Part shown: positions 8,205 to 18,179 of the stretch, in pieces | Layout: every line of letters begins with the position of its first letter | Position numbering within the stretch: position 1 is the first letter of the stretch | Assembly (NCBI GenBank): GCA_049999725.1 | Contig: JBNGIS010008743.1 | Span: 16,388 to 36,762 of the forward strand | Length of the DNA stretch: 20,375 bases | Origin: Haplomitrium mnioides | Taxonomy: Eukaryota > Marchantiophyta > Haplomitriopsida > Calobryales | Direction: 5' to 3' | Program-made: the position numbers and the translations under genes | Notes under the pieces: generated by a model | Databases searched by the model: none | What the model saw: the letters and a program-made list of their open reading frames with translations, nothing else | Told to the model about the DNA's origin: nothing

Positions 8205-8525
8205 GTTGCCATTTGCGCATGGACTCTTGAGTCCATAAGTGCAAAAACTCTTGAGTTCAACCTCGTGTCGACTCTCGAATCCATAAGAGCATGGACTCTT
8301 GAGAGTCTAGAAAAACATGAACTCTTGAGTTTCTGCTCGCTCGAACTCTTCAAAGTCCATGTGCGCATGGACTCAAGAGTTAGCACGAGGTTGAATTCAA
8401 GAGTCTAAACACGTAGGGACTCAAGAGTCCATGCGTACATAGACTCGAGAGTCTAGACGTGCTTGGATGCTTAATAGTCCAAGCAAACATGAACTCTCGA
8501 GTTCATGCACGCATGGACTTTCGAA
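8205..8525. repeat. 24-bp palindromic repeat array in gene A intron 2, copy E2
   Basis: About thirteen units, mostly exactly 24 bp. The consensus is ACTCTTGAGT (or its reverse, ACTCAAGAGT) joined to CCATGCGCGCATGG. Both halves are palindromic or nearly so. Orientation of the 10-bp half flips near 8385. It sits in the same intron as the array at 1795-2095, which has a different 10-bp half. Confidence 0.9.
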
Positions 8526-9188
8526 CCTTCAAAAGCAAACTGAAATTAAATTAGGAATCATAATTGAAAAAAGGAAAAACACTTACCAACAATTTCTCAA
8601 AACCTGAATAAAACATTGACATCTTGGACTCTTTTATGTGGATGGGATAATCTATCCTTGCTTCCTCCCATGTTTTGCAATACACCTCCGAGCAAAAAGA
8701 CTTGACCATCACCACAAAATTTATGTCTCTTCAATTTGCAAGACATCTCTTAGATAGATAGCTCTCTCTAACTTCAACATGTTTCAAAACAAAGATTTTG
8801 ATTTCATCAAGAAGACCCTAAAGGGACCTCCAATATGTCCACTTCATGCCCTTCATTCTCAAGAAACCTTTGGCCTTCGGCTTTTGGCCCTTGATGGTGC
8901 TCTTCTTCCACATTAAAAAAATGCTCTCTTTTAAATCCAAGAGCTCACCACTTCAAAATGCAAGCTGAAACCAATTGCTTTCAAAAGTTACTATCTTCTC
9001 AAGAGTCGACTTTGGCTTAATCTCCAGGATCTCCAACACCAACTCTCTCTTTAATTTCTAGGATGATACCATCCCACTCTCCATGAACCTCTAGCACCAA
9101 TATTCAACCTTTTGAATTAAGATCATTTCCAACCTGTATCTCTTGTTGTAAATGTCATCCGTTGCAAAAATACAAGCCTTTGTTGGAG

Positions 9189-9510
9189 TCAGACCCACAT
9201 ATATATACAATTATATTGCAACAACATTAGATTCTTCACTCCATATTTTGTGATTAAAAGCTGCTTTATGGTAGCACTATGATTGCCCCGTACAATCTCG
9301 TACCTATTTTTGTCAAGGTTCCTTAGATTGAACTCTGACTTATCCTTTAACCCGCACTTTGGGACCACAACAACAATAAAAAATTTGTGCGCATATTTAT
9401 TGGTGAGCATTCTCTGCTCAAGAAGCTCAACAAAGTTCTCATTCAACCTTCTAGTCTAGAATGGCCTCTAGTTGTCCATTCCATATTTTGGAAGGTTCAA
9501 ATTCTCCAGT
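9189..9510 (-). other. ParB/Srx-like domain of gene A, copy E2
   Basis: The reading contains TRRLNENFVELLEQRMLTNKY, FFIVVVVP and YEIVRGNHSATIKQLL, equivalent to the E1 domain at 740-1030. The G.NHS box is kept. A TGA at about 9187 and a TAG in N*RPF interrupt it. Downstream, IQKVEYW and ESGMV match copy E1. Confidence 0.6.
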
Positions 9511-10058
9511 CGAATTGTAATGGTTTCCTCTCAGACTCTACACCATTACATTGCAGACTCTTGAATTTTATTCTTATCTTCCTCAGACATTGTCTGAGGG
9601 TCCACCTGCTCATGTTCCTGAAAGGTTTGCAACCCCTTGTGCAATTGCCTTTTTGCTGTTGATATTGGAGCCTGCACAAGCTCCAACTCTACTCCCTCCT
9701 TTGAACTACTCAAAGGTGAAGATGAATGGGCCGCAGAAGATGACCTTGAAGGAGATGGAGAGGGTGCAGGCTCCTCCTCAATATCTAGTACTAGAACAAG
9801 CTTCTTCTTTGGGACAACCTGCTTCTTCTTTTTTGGAGCCTCAATTGGCTCTATCGCCTTTCTCTCTTTGGCAATTGATGGTCCTATTGTTGTTGTCGCT
9901 GACATTGTTGCTGCGCTATGATGCGAGACTAATTGAGAAATGTGGACTTCTTACTTGGCCTTCAACAGTTTGATACTGATAGCCATCTTGATGAAGTCTT
10001 GTTCGACACGCTTTGTGTCCAAGTAGACATCAACAAAATCTGCCAAATATTGAGTAAA

Positions 10059-10382
10059 CTGAAAAACAAAATAGAAAATGATCAAACATGTTAAACAAAA
10101 AATCTCCATATGTTTATAATGAGTAACAATGTACTAAACATTCAATCTAAGCTAAAAAAGACTCCATAGTCTCTACGCAAATTGACTCCGGAGTCCATGC
10201 GCGCATGGATAGCAGAGTCTATTGGCACAATGACTCTAAAGTACATGCGCGCACAGACTCTGGACTCTATGCTCGCGTAGACTAGGGATTCCATGCTCAT
10301 ATTGGCTTATAAGCCTATGCGCGCATTGAGTTATGAGTTATTAGAAAAAAGAAACAAATGAAAAATAGTTTTAAGATCATAC
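10059..10382 (-). other. gene A intron 1, copy E2
   Basis: The donor is AAG|GTATGAT at 10382 and the acceptor is TTTTTCAG|TTTACTCAATA at 10059. The matching acceptor in copy E1 has decayed to AA. It is filled by a 24-bp repeat array. Confidence 0.7.
10150..10342. repeat. 24-bp palindromic repeat array in gene A intron 1, copy E2
   Basis: Eight units of 24 bp. The best reads ACTCCGGAGT joined to CCATGCGCGCATGG. The 10-bp half is variable (ACTCCATAGT, GCTTATAAGC), but most versions are self-palindromic. Confidence 0.88.
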
Positions 10383-10890
10383 CTTGTCGTCATCCTTAGC
10401 TAATTGTAGAAGTGTGGTGAAGATGTCTCTCTGGTTCATCTCCAAAAAGCAAAATTGTTTGCAAGAGGCCTTATATAGGATAATTTTATCCTGTGACTAC
10501 ACAAGCAGCACGATGTTGGCTTGGTGCCCCTCTCTAATCATGGTTATTTGGACCAAAATGCCCATGTTATATTTTTCACCTTCATCAGCAAAACGGTAAA
10601 CGTGTTAATCTATGTCTTTCATGGATCCACAATTAAGTAGCCATTTCTAGTCTAATGCTTTTAGCTTAGAACCTTGACAACATCTAAATACCTATAAGGT
10701 TGTGGTTGATACGGTTTGGAAACATTGACCTGTGATGCTATTTTCCCAAAATTAAAAACTTGTAGAATTTGAGGTCAAAAATTTGAGGAATAAAAGTTCA
10801 CAAAAAACAAACGGCTGAAAATGGCAAAATAACAAGAAAATGAAAAAACAGCGATGACAAGAAAACAAAAACTAGAAAGTGAGCTCACAA

Positions 10891-10913
10891 CAATGGAAAG
10901 AAACTTTCCATTG
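10891..10913. repeat. perfect hairpin at the predicted gene A start of transcription
   Basis: CAATGGAAAG and CTTTCCATTG are separated by AAA: a 10-bp perfect inverted repeat with a 3-base loop. It lies 8-30 bases downstream of the minus-strand TATA box, so it would fall at the start or in the leader of the gene A transcript. Confidence 0.7.
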
Positions 10914-10920
10914 TCGTTGT

Positions 10921-10927
10921 CTTTATA
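10921..10927 (-). promoter_or_regulatory. TATA box for gene A (copy E2)
   Basis: The minus strand reads AGATATAAAG. The A gene begins about 140 bases downstream. A matching box for gene B lies about 95 bp away on the other strand. Confidence 0.5.
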
Positions 10928-10993
10928 TCTAAATTTCAAAAAAATGCCTTTTCCCACCAAAAAATGATTCGTGGAGCTCTTGACACATAGGTT

Positions 10994-10999
10994 CACGTG
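10994..10999. promoter_or_regulatory. G-box CACGTG between two divergent TATA boxes
   Basis: The palindrome CACGTG (context GTTCACGTGGTG) lies between the minus-strand TATA (10927) and the plus-strand TATA (11021). In plants G-boxes bind bZIP and bHLH factors. Its palindromic form suits a shared two-way promoter. Function is inferred from position only. Confidence 0.45.
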
Positions 11000-11020
11000 G
11001 TGTAAAAAAAATAGCTAGGA

Positions 11021-11027
11021 TATAAAG
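11021..11027 (+). promoter_or_regulatory. TATA box for gene B (copy E2)
   Basis: The plus strand reads GGATATAAAGC, the same GATATAAAG word as the gene A box. Gene B coding sequence starts about 300 bases downstream. The region 11030-11330 is AT-rich and looks like a leader, with possible donor sites (for example AAAGGTAAG near 11218) but no clear open frame. Confidence 0.5.
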
Positions 11028-11329
11028 CATTGCTCGTTTTCATCTTTCCAATTTTTTTTTCATTTTCTTCACAAAAAGTTCAAAATTTTATAGTTTTGCA
11101 AAATTTTCTTTAAAAACACTTATTTTAGGTAGGCCGTAAGAGGCTGACAATATTTGCTAAAATAATTTCTTCAAATAGTTGATTTTTAGTAAGCTTTATC
11201 AATGGTTGGAGTTTTTAAAGGTAAGAAGAGGCCAGAATTTCAAGATTCATGTTCATAGAAAAGTGTTACTTTTGACTGACAACTAGAGATTTGTTCAAAT
11301 CACAATTTTTTGGAGGTGAGCAATGGAAT

Positions 11330-14300
11330 ACCAAAAGCATCAAGTGTGATGACAAGTATATTAGAGAACAAGCTTCTGTTGAATCAGATAGCTCTACTTG
11401 AGAAGATCGAGAAGGTGAACCCAATGTGCATTATAGGATTAACGAGTGAACAAATTGTGCACAAAGGATCAAAGAGGGAACCTAGTGCTCGCACAAACCT
11501 TCTACATGCACAAGATCTTTGTTGTCAGTCAAGCGGTGAAAGTTAAATCCTTCTTTTGAGTACTCCAACAAATCAACAAAAAGAATTTCAATTCAGAATT
11601 TCCAGATTGTTGTGGACCTTTCTTTGTCCTCATCTAAGAGAGACCTCAAAATTCAAGATCAAAATGTGTTTGTCCAAAACAAAACATGCATAGAGTTAGT
11701 GGATGACTTCAATTTTGGAGATGAATGGTTGTCTCTAATAGCACCACTCAAACAATGAGTGATTTCAATTCAAGTTGGACCTTGCAATGAGATTAGGAAA
11801 TCTGAAACAAACCAAATTCTTTTGGAGAAATCTTCAAACAAAAATTTGGGAAATGATTCTAGCAAAGAGTCTCAATCAATCAATATTTTGGTGTAGTTTT
11901 TGCCAAAGGCACCGATTATGTTACAAAAAACATTTCCTAATGTTTAAGATATTGATGAAGATTTTGTTTTGGCATGGTGAAGTTCTCCCAATCCTTAAGA
12001 AGGACCCCATCCTTCAAAAACTTATTGCAAAGGAGAAAATGGTGTTTATAATGATGATCAAGATCTTCAAGATGATGAATTATTTCTTATAGTCTGATTT
12101 GCCTACAAACGGAATTCAACCAACACAACATAAGAATTCTTTGTATAGGCCAAAACCCAAATGGGTAAACACCTTACGTAAAAATTCTTTGCGGAAAGCC
12201 CATCATGACAAGAGCTTTGTGAAGAAAAAGCTTAATCCAATGTCAATTTCTAAATTGAAGAGAATTTCATGTTGTCGAAATAATTGATTGTCGTTGTACA
12301 AGACATATTTTTTGAAAACTGTGAAAGAAATGTATTTTTGACAAAGCATGAAGAATCAAGATATTACATTGGAGTGGGGAAAATCCAAGAAAAGACTCTA
12401 ATGTTGACAATTAGTTTACTTTTTCTGGCAGTACCTTTGTCTGTAGAAGAGCCTTCAAACTAATATTATCAATAGGGAATGATAGAATCTAAAGGATTCA
12501 AAATCTTAAAAACACAGATCTTGGAGGCATTTTTGGAAAAAGAGAGTTATATGCTAAAGGAGTATTCATGCATGAGTGAATGGAAAGTTTTTTTCAAAGA
12601 CACTCCGAGAGAATGCCCATTCACGAAGTTTATAACTTGCCCAATAATTTTACAAAATGGGAAGTTTATAACTACTACACAACTTATTTGAAAGAGAAAG
12701 ATCCCAATTGCATTCCTAGTTTTTTGGGTTTTACAAAACATTGGAGAACTCATTTTCAAAATGTAAGAAATTCCAAAACGCAATAGATTTTCTGTTTGTG
12801 AAACATGCAAAGAAATAAAGTCATTGCGAGAAAAATCTGTCTTGGAGTCTGACAAAGGTAACAAAATTCTTCTCTTTTGAAACGTTTGGTCAATCCATGC
12901 TCTTTTTTTGAGACTCAAAGTTTAGTTCTAGAGATGTTATGTTTTCTCAACTTAACGCTAAAAGATATTTGTTTTGTTTAGTTGTTCAGCAAACAAGATT
13001 TGAGTCAAATATTTCTTACTAACTTGAGTTGTGAGAAGAGGGTGTATGCTCGCATAGGGTCTATTGTTTTTGGTTTGAATCAAAACCTTGTCTATATTCG
13101 AATAAAGTAAGGAAATGGATCTGATTATTGGTGGTGACATTAGTCTTGCAACAAGTTTTGCTTTTGTTGCTTTGAATTAAGAGCCATTTGCTTGATAAAC
13201 GATAGCAAGATTCATTTTTGTTGTTTGCAAATCATATGCACGTATAAGCTTTGTTCTTGTTTCTTTCAAAACCAGCCGCGATGACAGTCAAAACAAGCCA
13301 AGATATTGTTGTTGTTGCTTTTGGTCTTATGCATGTATACGATCAGTTGTTGTCTCCACTGATCCTATGCGCGCATAGGATATATTGTGGTTTTTTTAAT
13401 CCTTTGCGAACAAAGAGTCCAAGCTGCTTTTGAAAATTGAAGTTCCAATTTATGCTTGTTTGTTAGCAAATTGTGTTTTTCTACTTGCAAAACTTTTGTT
13501 TATTTCAAGTTAAAGACAAGAACTTATTGTGAATGTTATTCAGATTCTTCTTTATTTAAATTACCTAAAGTTTAATTTTAATTTTTTATATACTTTTTCA
13601 CTTCTACCAATCCAAACATTTTTTTAAGATGAATTGGATTATTTTAGCACCTAAAGTTGTCTTTTGAAGCTCAAAACATTGACATATGTTTTATTGAATT
13701 ACTTTAATATCTTTTGTGCTTTGTGATAATGCAGTCAAATACAATCGCCAATTGTTTCTTCATTGTGACCAACAAATAAAAGAAAGAACAAAACTTGCAA
13801 ACCATTGAAGAAAATGTTATACCGATGGTCAAAAGTACTTGGGAATTGTTATTAATGGAATGGATGAGAAGAAAACTGCTATTCCACATTGGCCTTCGCC
13901 ACCAAAAAACATTGATAAAGATTGTTTGGTGGGTGTGCATGTTGTTGGTGCTTTAACATTCAATCATGCTCTTTCTTCAAGGGTCTTCTAAACCTACGAA
14001 AACTTGAGAAGCGATTCTAATTTGATAGTTACTGTACTCAACAAAATATTATACAACTTTGAAGGGCCACTGCCTTCAACTTTGTATCTTCAATTGGACA
14101 ACACAACACGAGAGAATAAGAATTCTATGTTATTTGGATATCTTAGTCTCCTAATTGCGAAGAAGGTTTTTTGAAAAATCAAGGTTGGATTTCTCATGAT
14201 TGGCCATACTTGTGATCAACTCGATCAAATTTTCAGCCGATTCTCAAAACGTTTGAAACATGTGAAAGCTTTCACAATTATGAGTCTTACTGAGGCACTA

Positions 14301-15476
14301 TAATTATTGTATAATCCTAAACCTAAGGTAATTCTTTGGTTGGAAACTTGGGATTTCAAAATGTTTTGTAGCAACGTCCCTCTATGGTTCAAAAGATACA
14401 TGATATTACCTTTAATCAACAATTCAAGTTCTAGTTGAATGATTCTAAAGCAAGGATTTGGAGCAAACAGTTTTCAACAAATAAATTTTGGCTACCTCCA
14501 AATGGTATTTGTCAACTCAAGTGTCTACTTGAAGTGGACAATTAAATTTTGAGTTCAATGTTGATTCCTCTCAATGCATATTCTAAAATCAAATGATCTC
14601 AAAGGGAATGAAGAGAAGTTGATGTCGAAGAAGTGGTCTTTGCAATAAGGGACAATATAAGTGAGAACTACTACAAGTTCTTTACAGGTTCTGATATTCA
14701 ATGGTAGAAATGACTCTTTTCTTACCCAACAAGAGATTGCGGCTTACATCCTTAAAAAAAAAAGACAAAGACTCAAAGCAGAATTCCCCTTTCCACCTTC
14801 ACAATCGACAAACACTTCTAATGATTCTCAAAATGTTTGTCTAGGTTTTCAACTTGATGCTCAACAAACAAAAAATGATACTCTAGTATAGCAAATACTT
14901 TCTACACGTCGAGAAATCTATGATGGAGAACCTAGGTCAGGAGAAAGGACTCTTTCGCACAACACCCTATACATGCACAAATTTGGAAATCTACATAAGG
15001 TGAAAGCTAGAATGTTTATTTGTGTTGTTCAATCTATGGATCCAAATGGTAGATTGTTTTGGGTTGCCAAAGTCCTCCAAGTTTTGTCATTTGATGAGGA
15101 AGAATCCCCAAACCCAAAATGAGTACATGTTCATTGGTTTGCTTGTAAGGATGAGGATGCATTTTTTTTGGACAATACATCCAAAAAAAAATTAGCAGCA
15201 ACAAAAGGGAAACGCAAATCCAAGTTACATATTGATGTACTTGATGTGACACATATCACAATCGTGTCTTTTGATTTTCTTCTTACACAAAAAAACCAAT
15301 TAAGGAAAACTACTCTAGCTACCATTAAATCAAATCTATTTGAATACAAAAGACAAAAAAAATCAATCTTGATATGTTTGAAAGATTCAATTATTGTCAT
15401 TAACACTGAGACAAATCAAGTAAATCTTGATGAATCTTCTGAAGCTGAATCCGAAGTAGTCGAGACTAGTGAGTAA
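11330..15476 (+). pseudogene. gene B, copy E2: DUF7869-type putative transposase (decayed)
   Basis: Two main exons, about 11330-12857 and 13735-15476. The first has an acidic, Ser-rich N-terminal part (to about 12080). Then, across frameshifts, come a CC..N pair near 12270, a region ending FTKHWRTHFQNV, and FSVCETCKEI near 12795, likely a zinc-binding Cys pair. The second reads YLGIVINGMDEKKTAIPHW, HVVGALTFNHAL, LYLQLDNTTRENKN (about 14080-14125), GHTCDQLDQIFSRFS (14202-14246) and a C-terminal part with RLFWVAKVLQVL, ending SEAESEVVETSE and TAA. The D...N.ENKN and GHT.D blocks are the hallmark of a widespread eukaryotic family (DUF7869, from memory) that I take to be a DDE-like transposase. 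The first Met is not certain. About ten stops and several frameshifts kill it. Confidence 0.72.
12858..13734 (+). other. gene B intron, copy E2
   Basis: The donor is AAAG|GTAACA at 12858 and the acceptor is ATAATGCAG at 13734. It is AT-rich and holds scattered single copies of the palindromic core (TGCTCGCATAGG near 13048, CCTATGCGCGCATAGG at 13364-13379) but no clean array. No gene is seen in it. Confidence 0.65.
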
Positions 15477-16190
15477 AGTAAATTTAGAATTTTATTGTAT
15501 ATTGTGTACTTTCAAATATATTGTAACTCAAGATTATTATTTTATAAAGTACATGAGAATGAAGAAATTTGTTGAATTTATATGCTACCTTGAACTTTTT
15601 AGTGTAAATCATTCCAAGTTGAATGTTATTCTTTGTAAATGAAACTTGAATCTTTAGTTAATATAAGTATGTTGTTTCTTACTTTAGTGCTTGCTAGAAG
15701 AGTTTAAGGTTATTGTATTGCTAAAGCATCTGCCCAAATTGACTACCTCTGTTTTTCTTATAAGGACTTTGATGTAAAACAAAAAACCTTCGACGCGCTT
15801 TGACTTAGATGGAGAGATTTATGTTTGTTTTACTTTTAGATTCTGAATCAAAAAACAAAATCTTTAACGTGCATAGAGTTTGTTGCAAAAAATAGAACCT
15901 TTAGCATTTGTATCCTCGGTTGTAAAAGTATGAACCTTATGCGCATATAGACTTTGATTCGCAAGTCAAAACGTTGCGTGAGCAAAAACTCTTCTATGGA
16001 ACCTAAAATCTAGGTTCTTAATAGTGGAGTGTTGAGATGGTGAGCTCGAATTCCTATGTGCAGATAGATTTTAAGGTGGAATGTTGAGATGTTGAACTTT
16101 GGTTCTTATACATGCATAGACTTTGGGGTGAAAGTTGCATCCCATATGTTCTACTTATTAAATACAACCCTCAAGCTTTTACATACAAAG
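15477..16190 (+). other. 3' region of gene B, copy E2
   Basis: Non-coding and AT-rich. From about 15765 it aligns in reverse with 4330-4835 of copy E3. It contains degenerate palindromic-core repeats (15870-15970) and the 53-bp repeat (about 16030-16135). Homology stops at 16190, where the LTR begins. No clear AATAAA close to the stop. Confidence 0.6.
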
Positions 16191-16596
16191 TGTAAAAGAA
16201 CTCAAAGACCAAATCCAAATGAGTGAGAACTCATAATGATCTCTAATAGAGTTCTTCAACCAAAAGCAACTTAATGCCCAAGCTAAAACCAAGAGTGCAA
16301 GAAAAAGCCAAGCAACCAAAGAACCCAAGTGATTTGATAAGAACTCTAGAATGAGTAGTGAGGCTAAGAAGCCCTTTTATTTATACAAGAGAAGAGGGTG
16401 TCATCCCTCTTTCTTCACTCACAAGTCACTTCTAATTTCAACCCTAAAAGTAACTCTCTACTAAAAGTGACTTTGAAGGCAAGTAATCTTATTTCAACCT
16501 TAAAAAAGACTCTCTAGCACTTCATTCACTCCTATATATTTTCTTATAAATAACACAACCTTGTAAATAGCACAACATCATGCTTGTACTATTACA
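16191..16596 (-). repeat. 3' LTR of the Ty3/gypsy element
   Basis: About 406 bp. On the minus strand it opens TGTAATAG at 16596 and closes CTTTTACA at 16191, giving TG...CA ends with a 7-of-8 inverted match. A purine-rich tract (GAAGGCGGAGATTA, 16597-16610) lies just upstream, as expected for a polypurine tract. The left edge coincides with loss of gene B homology. The 5-bp flank CAAAG (16186-16190) would be the target duplication, but the other side is not in the window. Confidence 0.65.
16378..16385 (-). promoter_or_regulatory. TATA box in the LTR
   Basis: The minus strand reads TATAAATAAAAGGGC in the middle of the LTR, the expected place for the U3 promoter, and the same tract contains AATAAA. 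Confidence 0.45.
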
Positions 16597-16609
16597 TAAT
16601 CTCCGCCTT

Positions 16610-16790
16610 CTAATAAATGGCATCCTCGTCATGACCAACAATTTCAAATAGTCGAATAGTTGCTTGAGCATTCTCAAGATTAGAACACGATTTGCAAGTA
16701 GCACTATAAAGCACATATCTCTTCCACAAAACTTTATACTGAACTTGAGGATGTCATCCACGCTTGAGAACTCGCTTAGCTAAAATGAGG
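16610..16790 (-). pseudogene. chromodomain of the retroelement
   Basis: The reading LAKRVLKRG, a stop, HPQVQYKVLWKRY, then SNLENAQATIRLFE and GHDEDAIY, matches the chromodomain pattern seen at the C terminus of chromovirus integrases (VQY.VKWKGY...ATWE...NAQ..I..FE). The normal Trp-Glu of ATWE is replaced by TCK, so an aromatic-cage residue is lost. One stop (TGA) lies before it. Its usual role is to guide integration to modified chromatin. Confidence 0.65.
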
Positions 16791-17089
16791 TTCACTTTAT
16801 ATTCTTCATGATTGTCAAGAACAATAAGTAAAGGAACACAATTTGGAAAAAAAGATGGACTAGAAACAAAAGGTTTAGGTTTAGACATATGGAATACATG
16901 ATGAATCTTCACATTGAGAGGAAGATCAAGTTTGTATGCAACGAGAGAAATAACTTGAGAAATTGAAAATAGATCAATCCAAGTTGGAGATAGCTTACAG
17001 ACTTAAGTATCTAAAGACAAAAAGAGATCATGAGTAGAAAGCATAACTTGGTCAGCTAAAACACAAGAAAAAAATATGATGATATTTAT

Positions 17090-17980
17090 TAACATATTTT
17101 TTTGCCGATTTTGAGCAATAAGAAAATTGTTTCAGGCTTCTTGCAAAGAGGAAGAAAACGAGACAAAAAGGTAAAAAGACTTGGAACATTAGAAGAGGAA
17201 GGTGAAAGAAAACCATCGGGAACAAGAGGATGTAGACCAAAATTAAGAAAGAAGTGAGAAAATCTAGTACTTGGTTGTTTGGAGTTTTTGTATGCAAACT
17301 CCACAGCCAGTAAAAGAACTATCCCAATCCATGTGATGAACATTGATAAACTCTCAAAGCATATCCTCCACATTGCGATTTGCACGTTCAATTTGCCCAT
17401 CTATTTGAGGGTGATAAGCTGTAGGCAAAGAGAGTTTGGTACTCAAAAGTGTGAACAACTCTTGTCAGAACTTTCCAATGAAAAGTGGATCTCTATCAGA
17501 TATTAATACCTTTGGTATGCTATGATATCGAAAGACTGTGTCAAAGTAAATCCTTGCCAAATGTGGAGCATCCATTGTATCCATTTCTGATGCTAGATGA
17601 ATTTGTTTGCTTAGGTTTCTTACAAATACGACAATAGTAGTAAACCCATGATATGTGGTTGACAACGAATTGACAAGATCTAAACTTACATGTTCCCACA
17701 AAGTAGTAAAAATCGGCAACAATTGAAGACGACCTACTGTTTTTTTTTTAATCCTTGTTTCATTGACAACTCTCACAAGAACGAATAAATCCATGAACAT
17801 CTTGAGCTAGGTTTGGCCACCATCAAGTGCGTTGAAGCAAATCCATAGTCATCTTGAGGAACATATATTTGATGTCCTTGATAGAGAATATCATCCCGAA
17901 TAGAAAATGCATGATACTCACTATCTTTGACTGCCAAATGTGCCTTAACAAGATTAAAGAAGGCATCTCCATGCAACGTT
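17090..17980 (-). pseudogene. integrase of the retroelement
   Basis: An N-terminal part DILYQGHQIYVPQDD (about 17900) is followed by the core. The first Asp lies in VSLDLVNSL (about 17675), the second in VLISDRDPLF (about 17490), and the third acidic residue in LLLAVEFAYKNSKQPS (about 17300), followed by FFLNFGLHPLVP. These are the D, D, E residues of the retroviral-type integrase fold. At least three frameshifts separate the pieces, so no intact protein can be made. Confidence 0.72.
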
Positions 17981-18179
17981 TTGTCGAAAGCCGTCATTGG
18001 TTGCTTCATCAAGATGCAATATACTAACAGTTACAACTTCTAGTGTATTTAGATGATGATCCAGTCTTTGTGACAATGCATCAAGAATAGTATAGAATCT
18101 TCTTGGCTTGTACTTCAACTTGATATCAAAGAGCTATAGTTGATCTTCCCATTGATGATGGCAACTTGTCATATTTTCC

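Larger units (their letters stand above)
6840..10783 (-). pseudogene. gene A, copy E2: ParB-like domain plus DNA N4/N6-methyltransferase (decayed)
   Basis: Exons by GT/AG and by match to copy E1: about 10783-10383, 10058-8587, 8131-7577 and 7478-6840. Exon 1 (not seen in E1) reads VNVSKPYQPQPYRYLDVVKVL, then after a frameshift LNCGSMKDID, VYRFADEGEKYNMG and FTTLLQLAKDDDK; I do not recognise it. Exon 2 starts FTQYLADFVD, has a Lys- and Ser/Pro-rich linker (about 9905-9600) and then the ParB-like domain. Exons 3 and 4 hold the methyltransferase. No clear ATG opens exon 1 in frame, so the start is unsure. It is broken by many stops (for example TAA after LLKAK, TAG in N*RPF, TAA at about 7029-7031) and frameshifts in exons 1, 2 and 3. 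The likely ancestral role is DNA adenine-N6 or cytosine-N4 methylation; which base cannot be read from the sequence. Confidence 0.75.
5856..16190. mobile_element. DNA transposon copy E2 with divergent genes A and B
   Basis: The left terminal repeat is at 5856-5892, followed by an AT-rich subterminal region, gene A on the minus strand (6840-10783), a divergent promoter (10890-11030) and gene B on the plus strand (about 11330-15476) with its 3' region up to 16190. There the homology to copy E3 is cut by an LTR retroelement. The right terminal repeat is not in the window. The two genes are treated as one element because there is no terminal repeat between them and their promoters are back to back; this is inference. 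The element is inserted in the gene B coding region of an older copy (4275-5855). Confidence 0.65.

Noticed and set aside
8205-8525. Regular short repeats resembling a CRISPR array
   Set aside because: Units are 24 bp end to end with no unique spacers, both halves are palindromic, and there are no cas genes. It is an intron minisatellite.
9551-9973. Plus-strand 140-residue open frame
   Set aside because: It is antisense to the Ser/Pro-rich linker of gene A copy E2, whose minus-strand reading matches copy E1 in protein sequence.
10775-10996. Minus-strand 73-residue hydrophobic open frame upstream of gene A
   Set aside because: It overlaps the TATA box, G-box and hairpin and stops before exon 1. 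More likely leader and promoter sequence.
12547-12918. Minus-strand 123-residue open frame
   Set aside because: It is antisense to gene B exon 1, where the plus strand carries the family-like Cys pair and splice donor.
15168-15476. A separate small plus-strand gene of 102 residues
   Set aside because: It continues the gene B C-terminal reading from the neighbouring frame after a stop or shift, so it is the end of gene B.
5856-16190. Helitron, CACTA, hAT or Mutator element
   Set aside because: The ends do not begin CACTA, and I see no Rep/helicase, no hAT dimerisation block and no MULE domain. The gene B family differs.
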